Shown here: one piece after another, positions 8,738 through 17,777 of the stretch
Layout of the letters: each line of letters opens with the position of its first letter
Position numbering within the stretch: position 1 is the first letter of the stretch
Assembly: GCA_964517795.1 (NCBI GenBank)
Contig: CAZFDE010000018.1
Location: forward strand, 1-39,602
DNA: 39,602 bases
Source of the DNA: CAZFDE01 sp964517795
GTDB lineage: Bacteria; Planctomycetota; Phycisphaerae; Sedimentisphaerales; Anaerobacaceae
Reading direction: 5' to 3'
The notes under the pieces: generated by a model
What the model saw: the letters and a program-made list of their open reading frames with translations, nothing else
Databases searched by the model: none
Told to the model about the DNA's origin: nothing
Made by a program: the position numbers and the translations under genes

Positions 8738-10156
8738 TTATTCGGGCAGGGGTTCCGCTGCTACCGGTGCCGGTGTTTTAAATAGATCGATCTTCATCCA
8801 CAGATTACTTTTGAATCGCCACCGATTAGCCAGGCTCACCGCGAACATGTTGGCGGTTGCAGCGATCCACGGTCCGATCGCACCTAGTTGGGGGACGAAT
8901 TCGACCAGCAAAAAACCGCCGATCCCCATGACAAGGATCGACCCGGACCCGGATACCGCCGCCAGCCAGAGCGTATCGCCGGCGCCGCGGAGCATGCCGC
9001 CGTAAATAACCATAAGCACATCGAAAAACTGAAACAAGACCGCAATAATGAAAATATCCACACCCATTTGAATCACAGTATTATCTTCTGACCAGAGCTG
9101 CATCAGCGACTCCCGGAAGAACAAAAATGTCAAGCCGGTGGCGCAGGTGTAGAACAGGGCAAATCGAAAGCAGACACGGGTTTGCTCGATCGCCAGGTCT
9201 TTTTTGAAATTGCCGATGGATTTACCGACCGCGGTGGTCAGCGCTTTAGCGACTCCGATGATGGGCATCAGGGCCATATTGGTACAGGTCAATACGGCCG
9301 TAGTGGCGGCCAGGGCTTCTTTACCGAACCGCCCGATCAGATAGGCCAAGATCAAACCGAAAAAAGCGATGTTGATCATAAATGTCAGGCCGGAGGGCAG
9401 GCCGATTTTTAACAGTGCTTTCATTTTCGCAAGATCGATACGCGGCATGGTCCGGCTGAGGTATTCACGATTGATTGCGGGTGAAAGAAATATTGCCATT
9501 AGGAAAACCGCTTCGACGGCAATGCCGGTAAACGTTCCCCATGCGGCCCCGGCAATCCCCATCGCGGGGAAACCGAATTTGCCGAATATGAGGATATAGT
9601 TGACCAGGACGTTGATCGGATGGCCGATCAGGGCTACGAACATCATAAAACGCGGGCGATGAATGCCAACGAAGAAATTATTACAGCACCAGATCAGCAT
9701 TGCGGGCACATGGGCGTACATCATGATCCGAAAATAGGTAACCTCCATCGGGATGATCTCTTCGGGGTGCTGCATGATCCGGCTGAAGATCAAATGAGCC
9801 AGCGGCAGCACCAACGCCAGAACGAGTAGAAAATAAACCGAACCCATATACATCATTTGCCATGTGAATTCGGTGCATTTTTGTTTTTCTCCGCGGCCGT
9901 AATACTGGCTGACGAAGGTGTTCAGCGCGATAATAATCCCCATGCCGAAGCTGGCGGGGACGAAACTGACGATGCCTGCGGGCATAACGGCGGCGAAAGC
10001 GTCGGTGCCGATCCGCGAGACCATGAGTCGGTCCACGAACTGCATCAGCGTGAACGTGATGAACGTGACGATCATCGGTGCGGCCAGATTCAGAATATAA
10101 AGCAGCGAACTTTCATCCTGCAGCCGCTGCGAAAGATAATGACGTATTTTTTGCAT
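8738..10156 (-). CDS. MATE family multidrug/organic cation exporter
   Basis: A protein of 472 residues with about twelve hydrophobic segments, the usual length and topology of MATE transporters. LAAPMIVTFITFTLMQFVDR is the first membrane segment with the family's characteristic P and D residues, and the two six-helix halves each start with a similar P-containing helix (IGLPSGLTFMINIAF in the second). MATE proteins export drugs or metabolites using Na+ or H+ gradients; the substrate is unknown. It ends four bases before the TPR gene and probably shares its transcript. Confidence 0.88.
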   Translation of the reverse strand: MQKIRHYLSQRLQDESSLLYILNLAAPMIVTFITFTLMQFVDRLMVSRIGTDAFAAVMPAGIVSFVPASFGMGIIIALNTFVSQYYGRGEKQKCTEFTWQMMYMGSVYFLLVLALVLPLAHLIFSRIMQHPEEIIPMEVTYFRIMMYAHVPAMLIWCCNNFFVGIHRPRFMMFVALIGHPINVLVNYILIFGKFGFPAMGIAGAAWGTFTGIAVEAVFLMAIFLSPAINREYLSRTMPRIDLAKMKALLKIGLPSGLTFMINIAFFGLILAYLIGRFGKEALAATTAVLTCTNMALMPIIGVAKALTTAVGKSIGNFKKDLAIEQTRVCFRFALFYTCATGLTFLFFRESLMQLWSEDNTVIQMGVDIFIIAVLFQFFDVLMVIYGGMLRGAGDTLWLAAVSGSGSILVMGIGGFLLVEFVPQLGAIGPWIAATANMFAVSLANRWRFKSNLWMKIDLFKTPAPVAAEPLPE

Positions 10157-10234
10157 AATTTCTTAATTATAATAAATTTAATGCCGTCCTACTACTAATG
10201 TTCGGCTGAAAACGGGTATTTCAACGAAAAAAGT

Positions 10235-10519
10235 TCATTCGCCAAGGATTTTCAGCACCTTATCTTTCATCAGGCCCTCGATCCGGATGTGTTTGATCGG
10301 ATTCGTTTGCCCGGAAACGATATAAATTTCATTTTTGCTAACATTAAGGTGTTTAGCAAGAAAATGAATTAAACATTGATTGGCTTTGCCTTTTTGAGGC
10401 GGGGCGGCGATCTTGATCTTGATCATGCCGTTATATTCACCGGCCAGGGCCGTGCGGCTGCTGCCCGGCACGACTTTCACGGTGAACTGGATACCGGTTT
10501 TGGTCTGTTCGATCTTCAT
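10235..10519 (-). CDS. DUF167/YggU family protein
   Basis: A small protein of 94 residues, the family's usual size. VKVVPGSSRTALAGEYNG, IAAPPQKGKANQCLI and VSGQTNPIKHIRI correspond to the conserved P-x-S, P-x-G-K-A-N and G-x-x-x-K blocks of DUF167. The family is widespread and structurally known, but its role has not been settled. It stands alone between the MATE gene and a lipoprotein gene. Confidence 0.88.
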   Translation of the reverse strand: MKIEQTKTGIQFTVKVVPGSSRTALAGEYNGMIKIKIAAPPQKGKANQCLIHFLAKHLNVSKNEIYIVSGQTNPIKHIRIEGLMKDKVLKILGE

Positions 10520-10646
10520 CTCAATGCGTCATTCAACGTTTTGGTTTATTCGGTGCAGGATAGCAGGGATCGGGTGATGGGTCAAATCCGGATATCTGCC
10601 GGCGTCGATAACAGCTTATGGATAACCATCAGTCGTACCCAATTGC

Positions 10647-11246
10647 TTACAGCGGTTTGATCAGATGCTGCTGCTGCAGGACGTTACCGGTCAGGTGGTC
10701 CACAAAGGTCACTTTAACCGTCATCGGTACATTCGTGTCGTGGACCATATCGGCGGTATCGAACGTGAATCGGTAGTTATTGCTGAGCAGGCCGGCCACC
10801 CAGTGTTTTTTCAATTCGGCCCCTTCGATGTTCCATGTCTGCAGCAGGGCGTTGTCACTGTCGGTATTGAGGTCCCAAAGCTGGATTTCGATCGAGCCGG
10901 CGGCCTTGATGATATCGCCGTCCGAATCAATCGGCTGGACATACACGATCAGCGTTTCCTTTTTCCCATCGTCGTCTTTGTCGTAAAAATTGGTATAGCG
11001 TGTGATCTCGATCTCTTTGACGACCGGCAGGGCTTTGAGTTTTTTCTCTTCGTCAAGGTTGTTGAGGATTTGGATCTGGCGGGTGAGCTGTTGATTGGCT
11101 TTTTGGGTTTGTTCGAGCTGGTAGCGGAGTTCGGAATTATCTTTTTTGAGTGTTTCGATCCGCGACTGTTTTGAGGGGGAGAACGTATCCTGGCATCCGG
11201 TCGTGATCAGGACCATCAGGGTCACAACACATACATGCGTTTTCAC
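10647..11246 (-). CDS. Putative coiled-coil lipoprotein
   Basis: A protein of 199 residues. The start MKTHVCVVTLMVLITTGCQ has a lipobox (LITTGC, Cys18), so it is probably a lipid-anchored envelope protein. Residues about 30-68 are rich in K, E and Q with heptad spacing (RIETLKKDNSELRYQLEQT), a likely coiled coil. The rest is a compact beta-rich domain (ETLIVYVQPIDSDGD, MTVKVTFVDHLTG). I do not recognise a family. It sits 18 bases after clpP and may be co-transcribed with the protease genes. Confidence 0.7.
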   Translation of the reverse strand: MKTHVCVVTLMVLITTGCQDTFSPSKQSRIETLKKDNSELRYQLEQTQKANQQLTRQIQILNNLDEEKKLKALPVVKEIEITRYTNFYDKDDDGKKETLIVYVQPIDSDGDIIKAAGSIEIQLWDLNTDSDNALLQTWNIEGAELKKHWVAGLLSNNYRFTFDTADMVHDTNVPMTVKVTFVDHLTGNVLQQQHLIKPL

Positions 11247-11264
11247 TGTGGCGCCCTTTCCTTC

Positions 11265-11906
11265 TTATTCTTGTTCGTTTTCGTCGTCCTTGTCTTTGAC
11301 GATCTCCGGCGCTTTATGCAGAATCCGGTCAACCAGTCCGTAGTTAACGGCTTCATCGGCTTCGAGCCAAAGGTTACGATCGCAGTCTTTTTCGATTTTT
11401 TCCGGTTTCTGGCCGGTATGATCGGCTAAGATTTTATATAATCGTTCGCGCAGCCGCAAGATTTCTTTGGCCTCGATATCCAGATCGGTGGCCGGGCCCT
11501 GCAGAATGCCGGAAATCAGCGGCTGGTGCAGCAGCACCCGGCTGTTCGAGAGCATGAATCGCTTTGAGGATTTGCCTGCGGTCAGCAGGACGGCACCCAT
11601 ACTGGCGGCCTGGCCGACACAGTAGGTGGCGACATCGCACCGCAAAAACTGCATCGTATCATAGATCGCCAGACCGGCCGTAATCGAGCCGCCGGGCGAA
11701 TTGATGTAGAAATGAATATCGGATTTCGTGTCTTCGTTGCTTAAAAACAACATTTGAGCGATGATCAGATTGGCCGCGGTGTCATCGACCGGGCCGCCTA
11801 AAAAGATGATCCGGTCTTTGAGCAGTCGTGAATAGATATCGTAGGCGCGTTCGCCTCGCCCGCTTTTTTCGATTACGATCGGTACCAGATTCTGATTGAT
11901 TGCCAT
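11265..11906 (-). CDS. clpP: ATP-dependent Clp protease proteolytic subunit
   Basis: A protein of 213 residues of normal ClpP length. The triad is complete: Ser102 in GQAASMGAVLL, His127 in VLLHQPL and Asp175 in EKDCDRN. YINSPGG and the hydrophobic handle region are also present. ClpP forms the two-ring barrel that degrades proteins unfolded by ClpX or ClpA. It lies 24 bases downstream of a second clpP-like gene, and trigger factor precedes both, the common tig-clpP order, although clpX is not adjacent. Confidence 0.95.
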   Translation of the reverse strand: MAINQNLVPIVIEKSGRGERAYDIYSRLLKDRIIFLGGPVDDTAANLIIAQMLFLSNEDTKSDIHFYINSPGGSITAGLAIYDTMQFLRCDVATYCVGQAASMGAVLLTAGKSSKRFMLSNSRVLLHQPLISGILQGPATDLDIEAKEILRLRERLYKILADHTGQKPEKIEKDCDRNLWLEADEAVNYGLVDRILHKAPEIVKDKDDENEQE

Positions 11907-11930
11907 ATTCTATCCTCGTACAAGGTCAGG

Positions 11931-12614
11931 TTATTGTTCTTTCGATTCTTCCGATTTTTTCTTCGCCGGTTCTTCCTCATGCAGTACATCGTCAATAATG
12001 CCGTATTTTTTGGCTTCTTCGGCCGTCATGTAACGGTCCCGTTCGGTTTCCTCGGTGATCTTATCGATCTCCAGACCGGTGTGTTTGGCGAGGATGCCGT
12101 TGATAACTTGTTTGGCCTTGAGGATCTCTTCGGCCTGGATCTTGATATCGGCGGCCTGTCCGCTGACCCCGCCCCATGGCTGATGGAGCATAATCTTGGC
12201 GTGGGGCAGCGAGAATCGCCGTCCCTTTTCGCCCGCGGCCAGGATTACGGCCGCCCCGGACTGGGCCCGCCCGATGCAATATGTTGCGATCCCCGAAGAT
12301 GCGAATGTCATCGTGTCGTATATCGCCATCGTGTCGTCCACGGTCCCGCCGGGTGAGTTGATATAGAGGCTGATCTCGGCATTTTTCTTATTATCGAGGT
12401 AGAGGATCTTCATGATAACCTCGGCGGCACGGGCGTAATTGATCTCACCGATCAGAAAGACGATCCGGTTTTCCAGCAGCATATCATCCAGGCTCATCTG
12501 GCGGTAATGCTGATATTTCCCGTACTGGTTGTAAAACTCAGGTTGCCGGGATTTATGATCGACCGGCATTTCATCCGGCCGGATAACAGTATGATGAGGT
12601 TGTTCAATCCACAT
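11931..12614 (-). CDS. ClpP-like paralogue with altered catalytic acid
   Basis: A protein of 227 residues with a ClpP fold: YINSPGGTVDD, GRAQSGAAVILAAG and IMLHQPWGG. Ser119 and His144 of the triad are present. The family's Met after the serine is Gly here. At the position of the catalytic Asp (RDTERD in Escherichia coli) this protein has Glu189 (EETERD). It also has a longer, basic N-terminus and a Lys/Glu-rich tail (EEEPAKKKSEESKE). Tandem divergent ClpPs that build mixed rings are known in Mycobacterium, Listeria and Chlamydia, and a less active partner is common. A mixed ClpP1-ClpP2 complex is inferred here from gene order and the changed triad. Confidence 0.85.
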   Translation of the reverse strand: MWIEQPHHTVIRPDEMPVDHKSRQPEFYNQYGKYQHYRQMSLDDMLLENRIVFLIGEINYARAAEVIMKILYLDNKKNAEISLYINSPGGTVDDTMAIYDTMTFASSGIATYCIGRAQSGAAVILAAGEKGRRFSLPHAKIMLHQPWGGVSGQAADIKIQAEEILKAKQVINGILAKHTGLEIDKITEETERDRYMTAEEAKKYGIIDDVLHEEEPAKKKSEESKEQ

Positions 12615-12684
12615 CCATTTTTTCCTTAAAAATACACTTTTCGATTAACATTCCATGACAAACTAATCTGGATATCGGGTATTT

Positions 12685-14163
12685 TTACGTGTCAGTTTTC
12701 TTTTTCGTTTTCTTTTTTGTTTTTTTTGCGGTTTTTTTATCGGACGCCGCGGCCTTTTCAGTCTTCTTGGTTGTTTTATTTGCGGTTTTGGTTTTCGCCG
12801 CTTTTTTCTTCTTGGGCGGTTCCTTGGGGGCGATTTCTGTTATTTTTGCCGATTCGAGCAGTTTAGCGATACATTTATTCTCGCGGGCCTGCATTCTGAA
12901 TTGTGCCAGTGAGCCGTCGCGCATGAGTTTTTCGCGGAGTTTCTCAGGCCGCTGATTCTGCTGCATAGCGATCTGGGCGATATGCCCGTTAATCTCTTCT
13001 TCGGTCACGTCGATCTCAAGCTTGTCGGCCACTTTGTCCATGATAAAGAAGGCCTTGAGCTGTTCTTTGGCCTGGTCTTCACTGGTGGTTTTAAGCTGTT
13101 CGGTTCGTTCTTCCATTTCTTCCCGGGATAATCCCTGCTGCATGAGAGAGACCTGCTGGCGGACGAGCAGGTTGCGTGCCTGATCGGCGACGATGTCCAG
13201 CGGCAGATCGAAATCGGTTTTCTCCAACAGGTATTTGTGAATCTGCTCGGTCATTTTAGCCCGGACCTGCTGCTCGAGCTGATTTTCGAGGTGTTCCCGG
13301 ATGCGTTCTTTAAGCTCGTCCTCATCGTCCACACCGAAACGGCCCAGGAAGGCCTCGTCCATCTCGGCGGGTGTGAGGCGCTTGATGTCCTTAATGTCGA
13401 TGGAGATATCGACTTTCTTATCGCGGTATTCTTCTTTGAAGAACGTTTTGGGGACCTGGACGGTCGTTTGCTTTGTATCGCCGACGTTGGCGCCTTCGAG
13501 CAGTTGGTCCAGATCATCGACCGGGATGCCGCAGACAAAACCGCTGGGACGTATGTGAATTTCGCTGTTGGGGTTTTTCTGTTCTTCTTCGACACCCTCG
13601 ACATTCAGTACGACATCGGCGATGACCTGGTCCTGCGGTTCGACGACCCCATCGGTCACCGGGGCCCATGTCCCGGACCACTTTCGCATCTGTTCGAGTT
13701 CACGGTCCACCTGCTCATCGGTAACTTCGAGGGTTTCTTTTTCGACGGGAATGCCTTGCAGTTCGGGCAGATCGAATTCGGGCCGCACTTCAACTTCGAA
13801 TTCGACTTTCATGGGCTGCTCGGAATCCAGCTCGATCTGTTCGTGATCGATATCCGGTTCGCGCAGTGTGTCCAGCTCGAGGTCCTTAAAGGCCGAATCG
13901 GTCGCATCGGCCAGCAATTTGAGCTTGACCTGTTCAGTCACTTCTTTGCCGAATTTCTTTTCCAGCAGCCGCAGGGGGGCTCGGCCCTTGCGAAAGCCCG
14001 GGACCTGGGCGTCTTTGCGAAGCTCCTCGTATTGCTCATCCATCGCGGTCTTGATCTTTTCAGCGGGAACTTCGATCGAGACTTTCTTTTTGCATGGGCC
14101 GGCGTCTTCGATATTCACGGTGTTGGGTATTTCCTTCGTTTGCTGCTTTTCTTGCTCTGTCAT
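12685..14163 (-). CDS. tig: Trigger factor with a Lys-rich C-terminal extension
   Basis: A protein of 492 residues. The ribosome-binding N-terminal domain includes GFRKGRAPLRLLEKKFG, matching the family signature GFRxGxxP. A PPIase-like FKBP domain (about 165-255) and the helical chaperone arms follow. Trigger factor binds nascent chains at the ribosome exit tunnel. The last 45 residues or so are almost only Lys, Thr and Ala (KKTKKKTKKKTDT), far beyond the usual end of about 430-450 residues. Such a basic tail might bind RNA or the ribosome. AGGAG stands at good distance before the ATG. Together with the two clpP genes it forms a proteostasis block. Confidence 0.92.
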   Translation of the reverse strand: MTEQEKQQTKEIPNTVNIEDAGPCKKKVSIEVPAEKIKTAMDEQYEELRKDAQVPGFRKGRAPLRLLEKKFGKEVTEQVKLKLLADATDSAFKDLELDTLREPDIDHEQIELDSEQPMKVEFEVEVRPEFDLPELQGIPVEKETLEVTDEQVDRELEQMRKWSGTWAPVTDGVVEPQDQVIADVVLNVEGVEEEQKNPNSEIHIRPSGFVCGIPVDDLDQLLEGANVGDTKQTTVQVPKTFFKEEYRDKKVDISIDIKDIKRLTPAEMDEAFLGRFGVDDEDELKERIREHLENQLEQQVRAKMTEQIHKYLLEKTDFDLPLDIVADQARNLLVRQQVSLMQQGLSREEMEERTEQLKTTSEDQAKEQLKAFFIMDKVADKLEIDVTEEEINGHIAQIAMQQNQRPEKLREKLMRDGSLAQFRMQARENKCIAKLLESAKITEIAPKEPPKKKKAAKTKTANKTTKKTEKAAASDKKTAKKTKKKTKKKTDT

Positions 14164-14368
14164 TTTACTGCTCCTGAAAGATCAACTGATTTTACACGGG
14201 TATCTGCCCGCTTTATACAAATAAAAAAGGCAACAGGATACAAACCCGTTTGCCAATCATCCATTTTGTCAGCCCTGCCCATACAAGGTTTCGCGTATCG
14301 GCGACCAACGCCCAACTACCCATTAGCCGGTATCTCACCGATACTATGAATTCCGACATCTGCCGGAA

Positions 14369-14440
14369 AGCGGGTGATGAGATTCGAACTCACGACATTC
14401 ACGTTGGCAACGTGACGCTCTACCACTGAGCTACACCCGC
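14369..14440 (-). tRNA. tRNA-Gly (anticodon GCC)
   Basis: The minus strand folds as a tRNA: acceptor GCGGGTG pairs with CACCCGC, a D-arm GCTCAGTGGTAGAGC, an anticodon arm with loop TTGCCAA (GCC, glycine), and a T-arm containing GTTCGAATC. CCA is not encoded. It lies just upstream of the tig gene on the same strand. Confidence 0.96.
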
Positions 14441-14450
14441 GATTGTCCGT

Positions 14451-14479
14451 ACTATACGTGTTTTTCGGCGACGGTTCAA
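14451..14479 (-). promoter_or_regulatory. tRNA-Gly promoter
   Basis: On the minus strand TTGAAC (14474-14479) and TATAGT (14451-14456) are separated by 17 bp, and the tRNA begins ten bases after the -10 box. This is a sigma-70-type promoter close to consensus. Confidence 0.7.
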
Positions 14480-14716
14480 GTGCTTTTTTACGAAATTTTA
14501 TCGGTAGTACGGTCGAATTTTCGCAAATAATTCCGATTTTGATCATTTTTATTGACTGGTTGGATGGCCAAGACCGTGTTGTTATGGGACCCGTTGGGCC
14601 GATGGTTTTTGGTTTTAAGGCATTTGCGCAAACGACCGAGATAATGGTCATATTCTGCTGACAGATTTAATGATCATGCCGATTAAGCGATATGACAGAT
14701 CGGCGGCAGTCCCAAT

Positions 14717-15076
14717 TTGGAGATTATTGTTAATGTTAGGGGGTCAGACATTCAAAAAGCTGGGGCATTAATCTGGCTTTGGGTGGCCGCATTGCTGACC
14801 GCAACGACGGTCTTTGGCCTATATTCCCTGCGCGGTCAACCGGAAACCGGCATGGTAACTGGTATATTATTCAGCGACGAACCCTCTGCGGTCGTGGATG
14901 GCCAGGTTGTCAAAGAAGGCGATATTCTCTATGGCCGGATCAAGGTTAATCGTATCCTGCTGGACCAGGTCGAATTTGAGCGGGACGGTTACCACTGGTT
15001 CCAGCGGGTCGGCTGGAAACCGGACCAGGCATGGACCGCCGAAAAAATTACTCCAGGAGAGCCCAACGGCCCGTAG
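14717..15076 (+). CDS. Small membrane-anchored GspC/PilP-like protein
   Basis: An open frame of 119 codons from a TTG. One membrane segment (LIWLWVAALLTATTVFGLYSL, residues about 19-39) is followed by a periplasmic part whose pattern TGILFSDEPSAVVDGQVVKEGD and V..I..DQVEFERDGY resembles the homology region of GspC/PilP proteins, which link inner-membrane assembly proteins to the secretin. It lies alone, far from the pilus cluster at 30-39 kb, and converges on the YihY gene. No convincing Shine-Dalgarno is present and the start is uncertain. Confidence 0.5.
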   Translation: MEIIVNVRGSDIQKAGALIWLWVAALLTATTVFGLYSLRGQPETGMVTGILFSDEPSAVVDGQVVKEGDILYGRIKVNRILLDQVEFERDGYHWFQRVGWKPDQAWTAEKITPGEPNGP

Positions 15077-15093
15077 CAGCTTTTTTGTTTACC

Positions 15094-16551
15094 CTACAGA
15101 TTTTTCAGCAGGACATTTTCCGATGACGATTTAAGCGTTTCACTGAAGCGCTTTAGTGTTTTGGATATCTGTTCGAGTTCTTCGGTTTTGCGGACGGGGA
15201 TATTACTGTTGCCGCGGTTCTCGATCGATTCGATCACGCTGCGGACCGTCATATTATCGACATCATGGGCGGGCTGATAGGCGACATCTTTGTTCTGATT
15301 GATTTGGACCTCGCTGACGACATTACCTTCGACCAGTTCAAAGAGGATCTGGCGGACCAGGCGGATTGGCATCTCGAGTTTCATGGCGATCTCGGACGCG
15401 GTCATCGGCGATTCGCCGCGGCAGAAATTCTGCACGATCCGGGTGGTGATCAGCAGCGTCAGCAACCGTTTATAGGAATAGCTCACCGACAGACAGTCCG
15501 GCTCGAATTCATAGGTATCGACATTCTGATAAGCGAACGAGATCTCGGCGCCGAACAGGACGACCAGCCAACTAAGCTGCAGCCATACCAGAAACAGCGG
15601 CAGGGCGGCGAAGCTGCCGTAGATGGCGTTATATTTGGTCACGCCGATCTGGAAAGCAAGATAGCCCCATTGGACAAGCTGGAAAATCGTACCGCCAATA
15701 ATGCCGGCGATCAGAGCCGATTTGAAGCGGACTTTGGTATTGGGCATGAAAATAAAGATGAAAGTAAATGTGATCCACAGCGCGGCATAAGGCAGAATCT
15801 TCAGCCCCATATTAATCACCGGAGCGACCGGTCCTAACAACGAGATTCGTTGAACAATGGCCTGAATCTGGCCGCTGATCATGACGGTCGCACTTCCCGA
15901 GACGACCAGCAGGACCGGACAGATCAGCATGATCGAGAGGTAATCGCTGAATTTCCGGGCCCACGACCGCGGCGTCTTAACCCCCCAGATGGCATTGAAG
16001 GCGTTTTCGATATTACTGAGCATTTTGATGATCGCCCAAAACAGCAGCGCCACACCGATCCCGGCGATCACGCCGCCTTTGGCATTTTCCAGCATCGATT
16101 TGGAAAACGCAATCACCTTTTCGGCGATTTCCTGCTGAAAGTCCTGTATCGCGGCACTGTTGGGATCGCTTTCGTTGGCATTGGCATATGTGATATGCGC
16201 TGGTGTTTGTGAAGGAGCCTGTTCGTCGATCTGATCGGCGGTATCATCTACCGGGAGGGTTACGGTGGCCGTGTTGCCAGCCAGGTTGCTGCGGATCATA
16301 TCTTCGACTTTTTCTTCCAGCCCGAAACCTTTGGCGATGCCGAATACCATGGCCAGTACCGGCACGATCGATAAAAGGGTAAAATACGTCAGGGCCGAAG
16401 CACGGAATTTGCATTTATCCTCGTTAAAACCGCGGACAGCCAGAACGAGCACGCGCAATTGATGCAGCAGAAACGATTTGGAACGGGGATATTCTTTAAG
16501 ACGGATCCGCCACAGGTCGGTCTTTAGAAAATCGATCACTTTCTCCAGCAT
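15094..16551 (-). CDS. YihY/BrkB family membrane protein
   Basis: A protein of 485 residues. Six or so membrane segments lie between about 45 and 340, with the family features CKFRASALTYFTLLSIVPVL at the first segment and ALPLFLVWLQLSWLVVLFGAEISFA near the last. The family was once called ribonuclease BN, but it is an integral membrane protein of uncertain role. The loop at about 95-140 is polar. The C-terminal 130 residues contain a winged-helix-like part (MTASEIAMKLEMPIRLVRQIL), seen in some members and suggesting regulation or partner binding. Confidence 0.85.
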   Translation of the reverse strand: MLEKVIDFLKTDLWRIRLKEYPRSKSFLLHQLRVLVLAVRGFNEDKCKFRASALTYFTLLSIVPVLAMVFGIAKGFGLEEKVEDMIRSNLAGNTATVTLPVDDTADQIDEQAPSQTPAHITYANANESDPNSAAIQDFQQEIAEKVIAFSKSMLENAKGGVIAGIGVALLFWAIIKMLSNIENAFNAIWGVKTPRSWARKFSDYLSIMLICPVLLVVSGSATVMISGQIQAIVQRISLLGPVAPVINMGLKILPYAALWITFTFIFIFMPNTKVRFKSALIAGIIGGTIFQLVQWGYLAFQIGVTKYNAIYGSFAALPLFLVWLQLSWLVVLFGAEISFAYQNVDTYEFEPDCLSVSYSYKRLLTLLITTRIVQNFCRGESPMTASEIAMKLEMPIRLVRQILFELVEGNVVSEVQINQNKDVAYQPAHDVDNMTVRSVIESIENRGNSNIPVRKTEELEQISKTLKRFSETLKSSSENVLLKNL

Positions 16552-16762
16552 GCCATATCTCCTTATATTACCGATTGGTTTTTATATTCGTATCCCTGAT
16601 ATTGTATCGGCATTTCGCACGGTCAGTTTGTCATAACTTTATTATAAACTGTATTTTCTGTAAATCTACCAATATTTATAGCTTGATTTAATTGTCATAG
16701 GATTTACATTGAGGCTTGCCGAAGATATAATGAAATCAGCTGGTAATTGACATAGGTAATCG

Positions 16763-17563
16763 ATGACTTTTTTGCGGATACTATTTTGTTTAGGTGTATT
16801 GATTTTGTCGGCGGGGACGGCTTGTGCCGCAGACAGTAACGATATGCCGGCGCCCGATGGCAATGACGCCAATGCGGTGATCCCGCGGCCGGACCATAAT
16901 CATCCGGCATTTAACGAGCGAGTCGAGGACCGGCATCAATTGGTCAAAATCGCGATCGAGGGCCACGGCATCAAAGATCCCAATGTGCTGCGTGCGATGC
17001 GGACGGTGCCCCGACATGCGTTTGTCCGCAGTGTCGATCAGCGGCAGGCGTATGGCGATTTTCCACTGCCGATCGGATACGAGCAGACCATCAGCCAGCC
17101 TTATATCGTCGCATACATGACCGAAAAACTTCAGCTCGATGCCAATGCCGTTGTACTGGAAGTCGGTACCGGTTCGGGCTACCAGGCGGCTGTTGCGGCC
17201 GAGATTGCCCGTGCGGTCTATACGATCGAGATCGTCGAGCCGCTGGCCACGTCCGCGAAAAAGAAACTGGCCAAACTCGGCTATCATAATGTCTTTGTCC
17301 GATACGGTGACGGCTATAAGGGCTGGCCTGACAAGGCCCCGTTTGATGCGATCATCCTGACCGCGGCCGCCGAAAAGATCCCGAAGCCATTGATCGAGCA
17401 GCTCGCCATTGGGGGACGGCTCATCATGCCATTGGGTAAACAGGATGGTCTGCAACACCTGGCACTGATCGTCAAGCAGGACGATGGCTCGATCAAACGC
17501 AGGCGATTGCTGCCGGTACGGTTCGTTCCCATGACCGGCGAAGTGCAAAAAGACAGCGACTAA
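16763..17563 (+). CDS. pcm: Exported protein-L-isoaspartate O-methyltransferase
   Basis: A protein of 266 residues. A signal peptide (FLRILFCLGVLILSAGTACA, about residues 3-22) precedes the methyltransferase domain, so the enzyme is probably periplasmic, unlike the cytoplasmic Pcm of Escherichia coli. Family features are RHAFV, the loop LPIGYEQTISQPYIVAYM, and the SAM-binding glycine-rich motif VLEVGTGSGYQAAVAA. The enzyme repairs isoaspartyl residues in damaged proteins by methylation. The downstream gene was tRNA-Ser before the mobile element inserted. Confidence 0.9.
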   Translation: MTFLRILFCLGVLILSAGTACAADSNDMPAPDGNDANAVIPRPDHNHPAFNERVEDRHQLVKIAIEGHGIKDPNVLRAMRTVPRHAFVRSVDQRQAYGDFPLPIGYEQTISQPYIVAYMTEKLQLDANAVVLEVGTGSGYQAAVAAEIARAVYTIEIVEPLATSAKKKLAKLGYHNVFVRYGDGYKGWPDKAPFDAIILTAAAEKIPKPLIEQLAIGGRLIMPLGKQDGLQHLALIVKQDDGSIKRRRLLPVRFVPMTGEVQKDSD

Positions 17564-17576
17564 GCTTTCAAAAGTA

Positions 17577-17604
17577 TTGAAAATCAATCACAAGACCATA
17601 TAAT
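17577..17604 (+). promoter_or_regulatory. Original host tRNA-Ser promoter, now orphaned
   Basis: TTGAAA (17577-17582) and TATAAT (17599-17604) are 16 bp apart, close to consensus, with a start expected near 17611. It lies just ahead of the tRNA-Ser 5' half at 17632. After insertion of the element it no longer drives a complete tRNA and now fires into the element. Confidence 0.75.
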
Positions 17605-17629
17605 ACAATTTCTTAACGGATTTTCTGTT

Positions 17630-17670
17630 TTGGAGCAGTGGCCGAGCGGCTTAAGGCGGCGGTCTTGAAA
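17630..17670 (+). repeat. attL: left 41-bp direct repeat (tRNA-Ser 5' half)
   Basis: This 41-bp block is identical to 28037-28077. It covers the tRNA-Ser start through the anticodon loop (ending CTTGAAA) and is followed by G where the intact tRNA has A. It marks the left boundary of the mobile element. Confidence 0.92.
17632..17670 (+). pseudogene. Severed 5' half of tRNA-Ser(UGA)
   Basis: These 39 bases are the acceptor 5' strand, D-arm and 5' anticodon arm of the serine tRNA. The 3' half is absent, because the element interrupts the gene in the anticodon loop. Any transcript from the strong promoter upstream would not fold into a tRNA. Confidence 0.9.
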
Positions 17671-17777
17671 GCCTATATTACCTATATTGGTTACTTAAAA
17701 AAAAACCTTCTCATCATCAAAATCGCAGTTTTATCGTGTTCTATTGTTGAGGGCTTGTAGTGTGTCCGTGATTCAGG

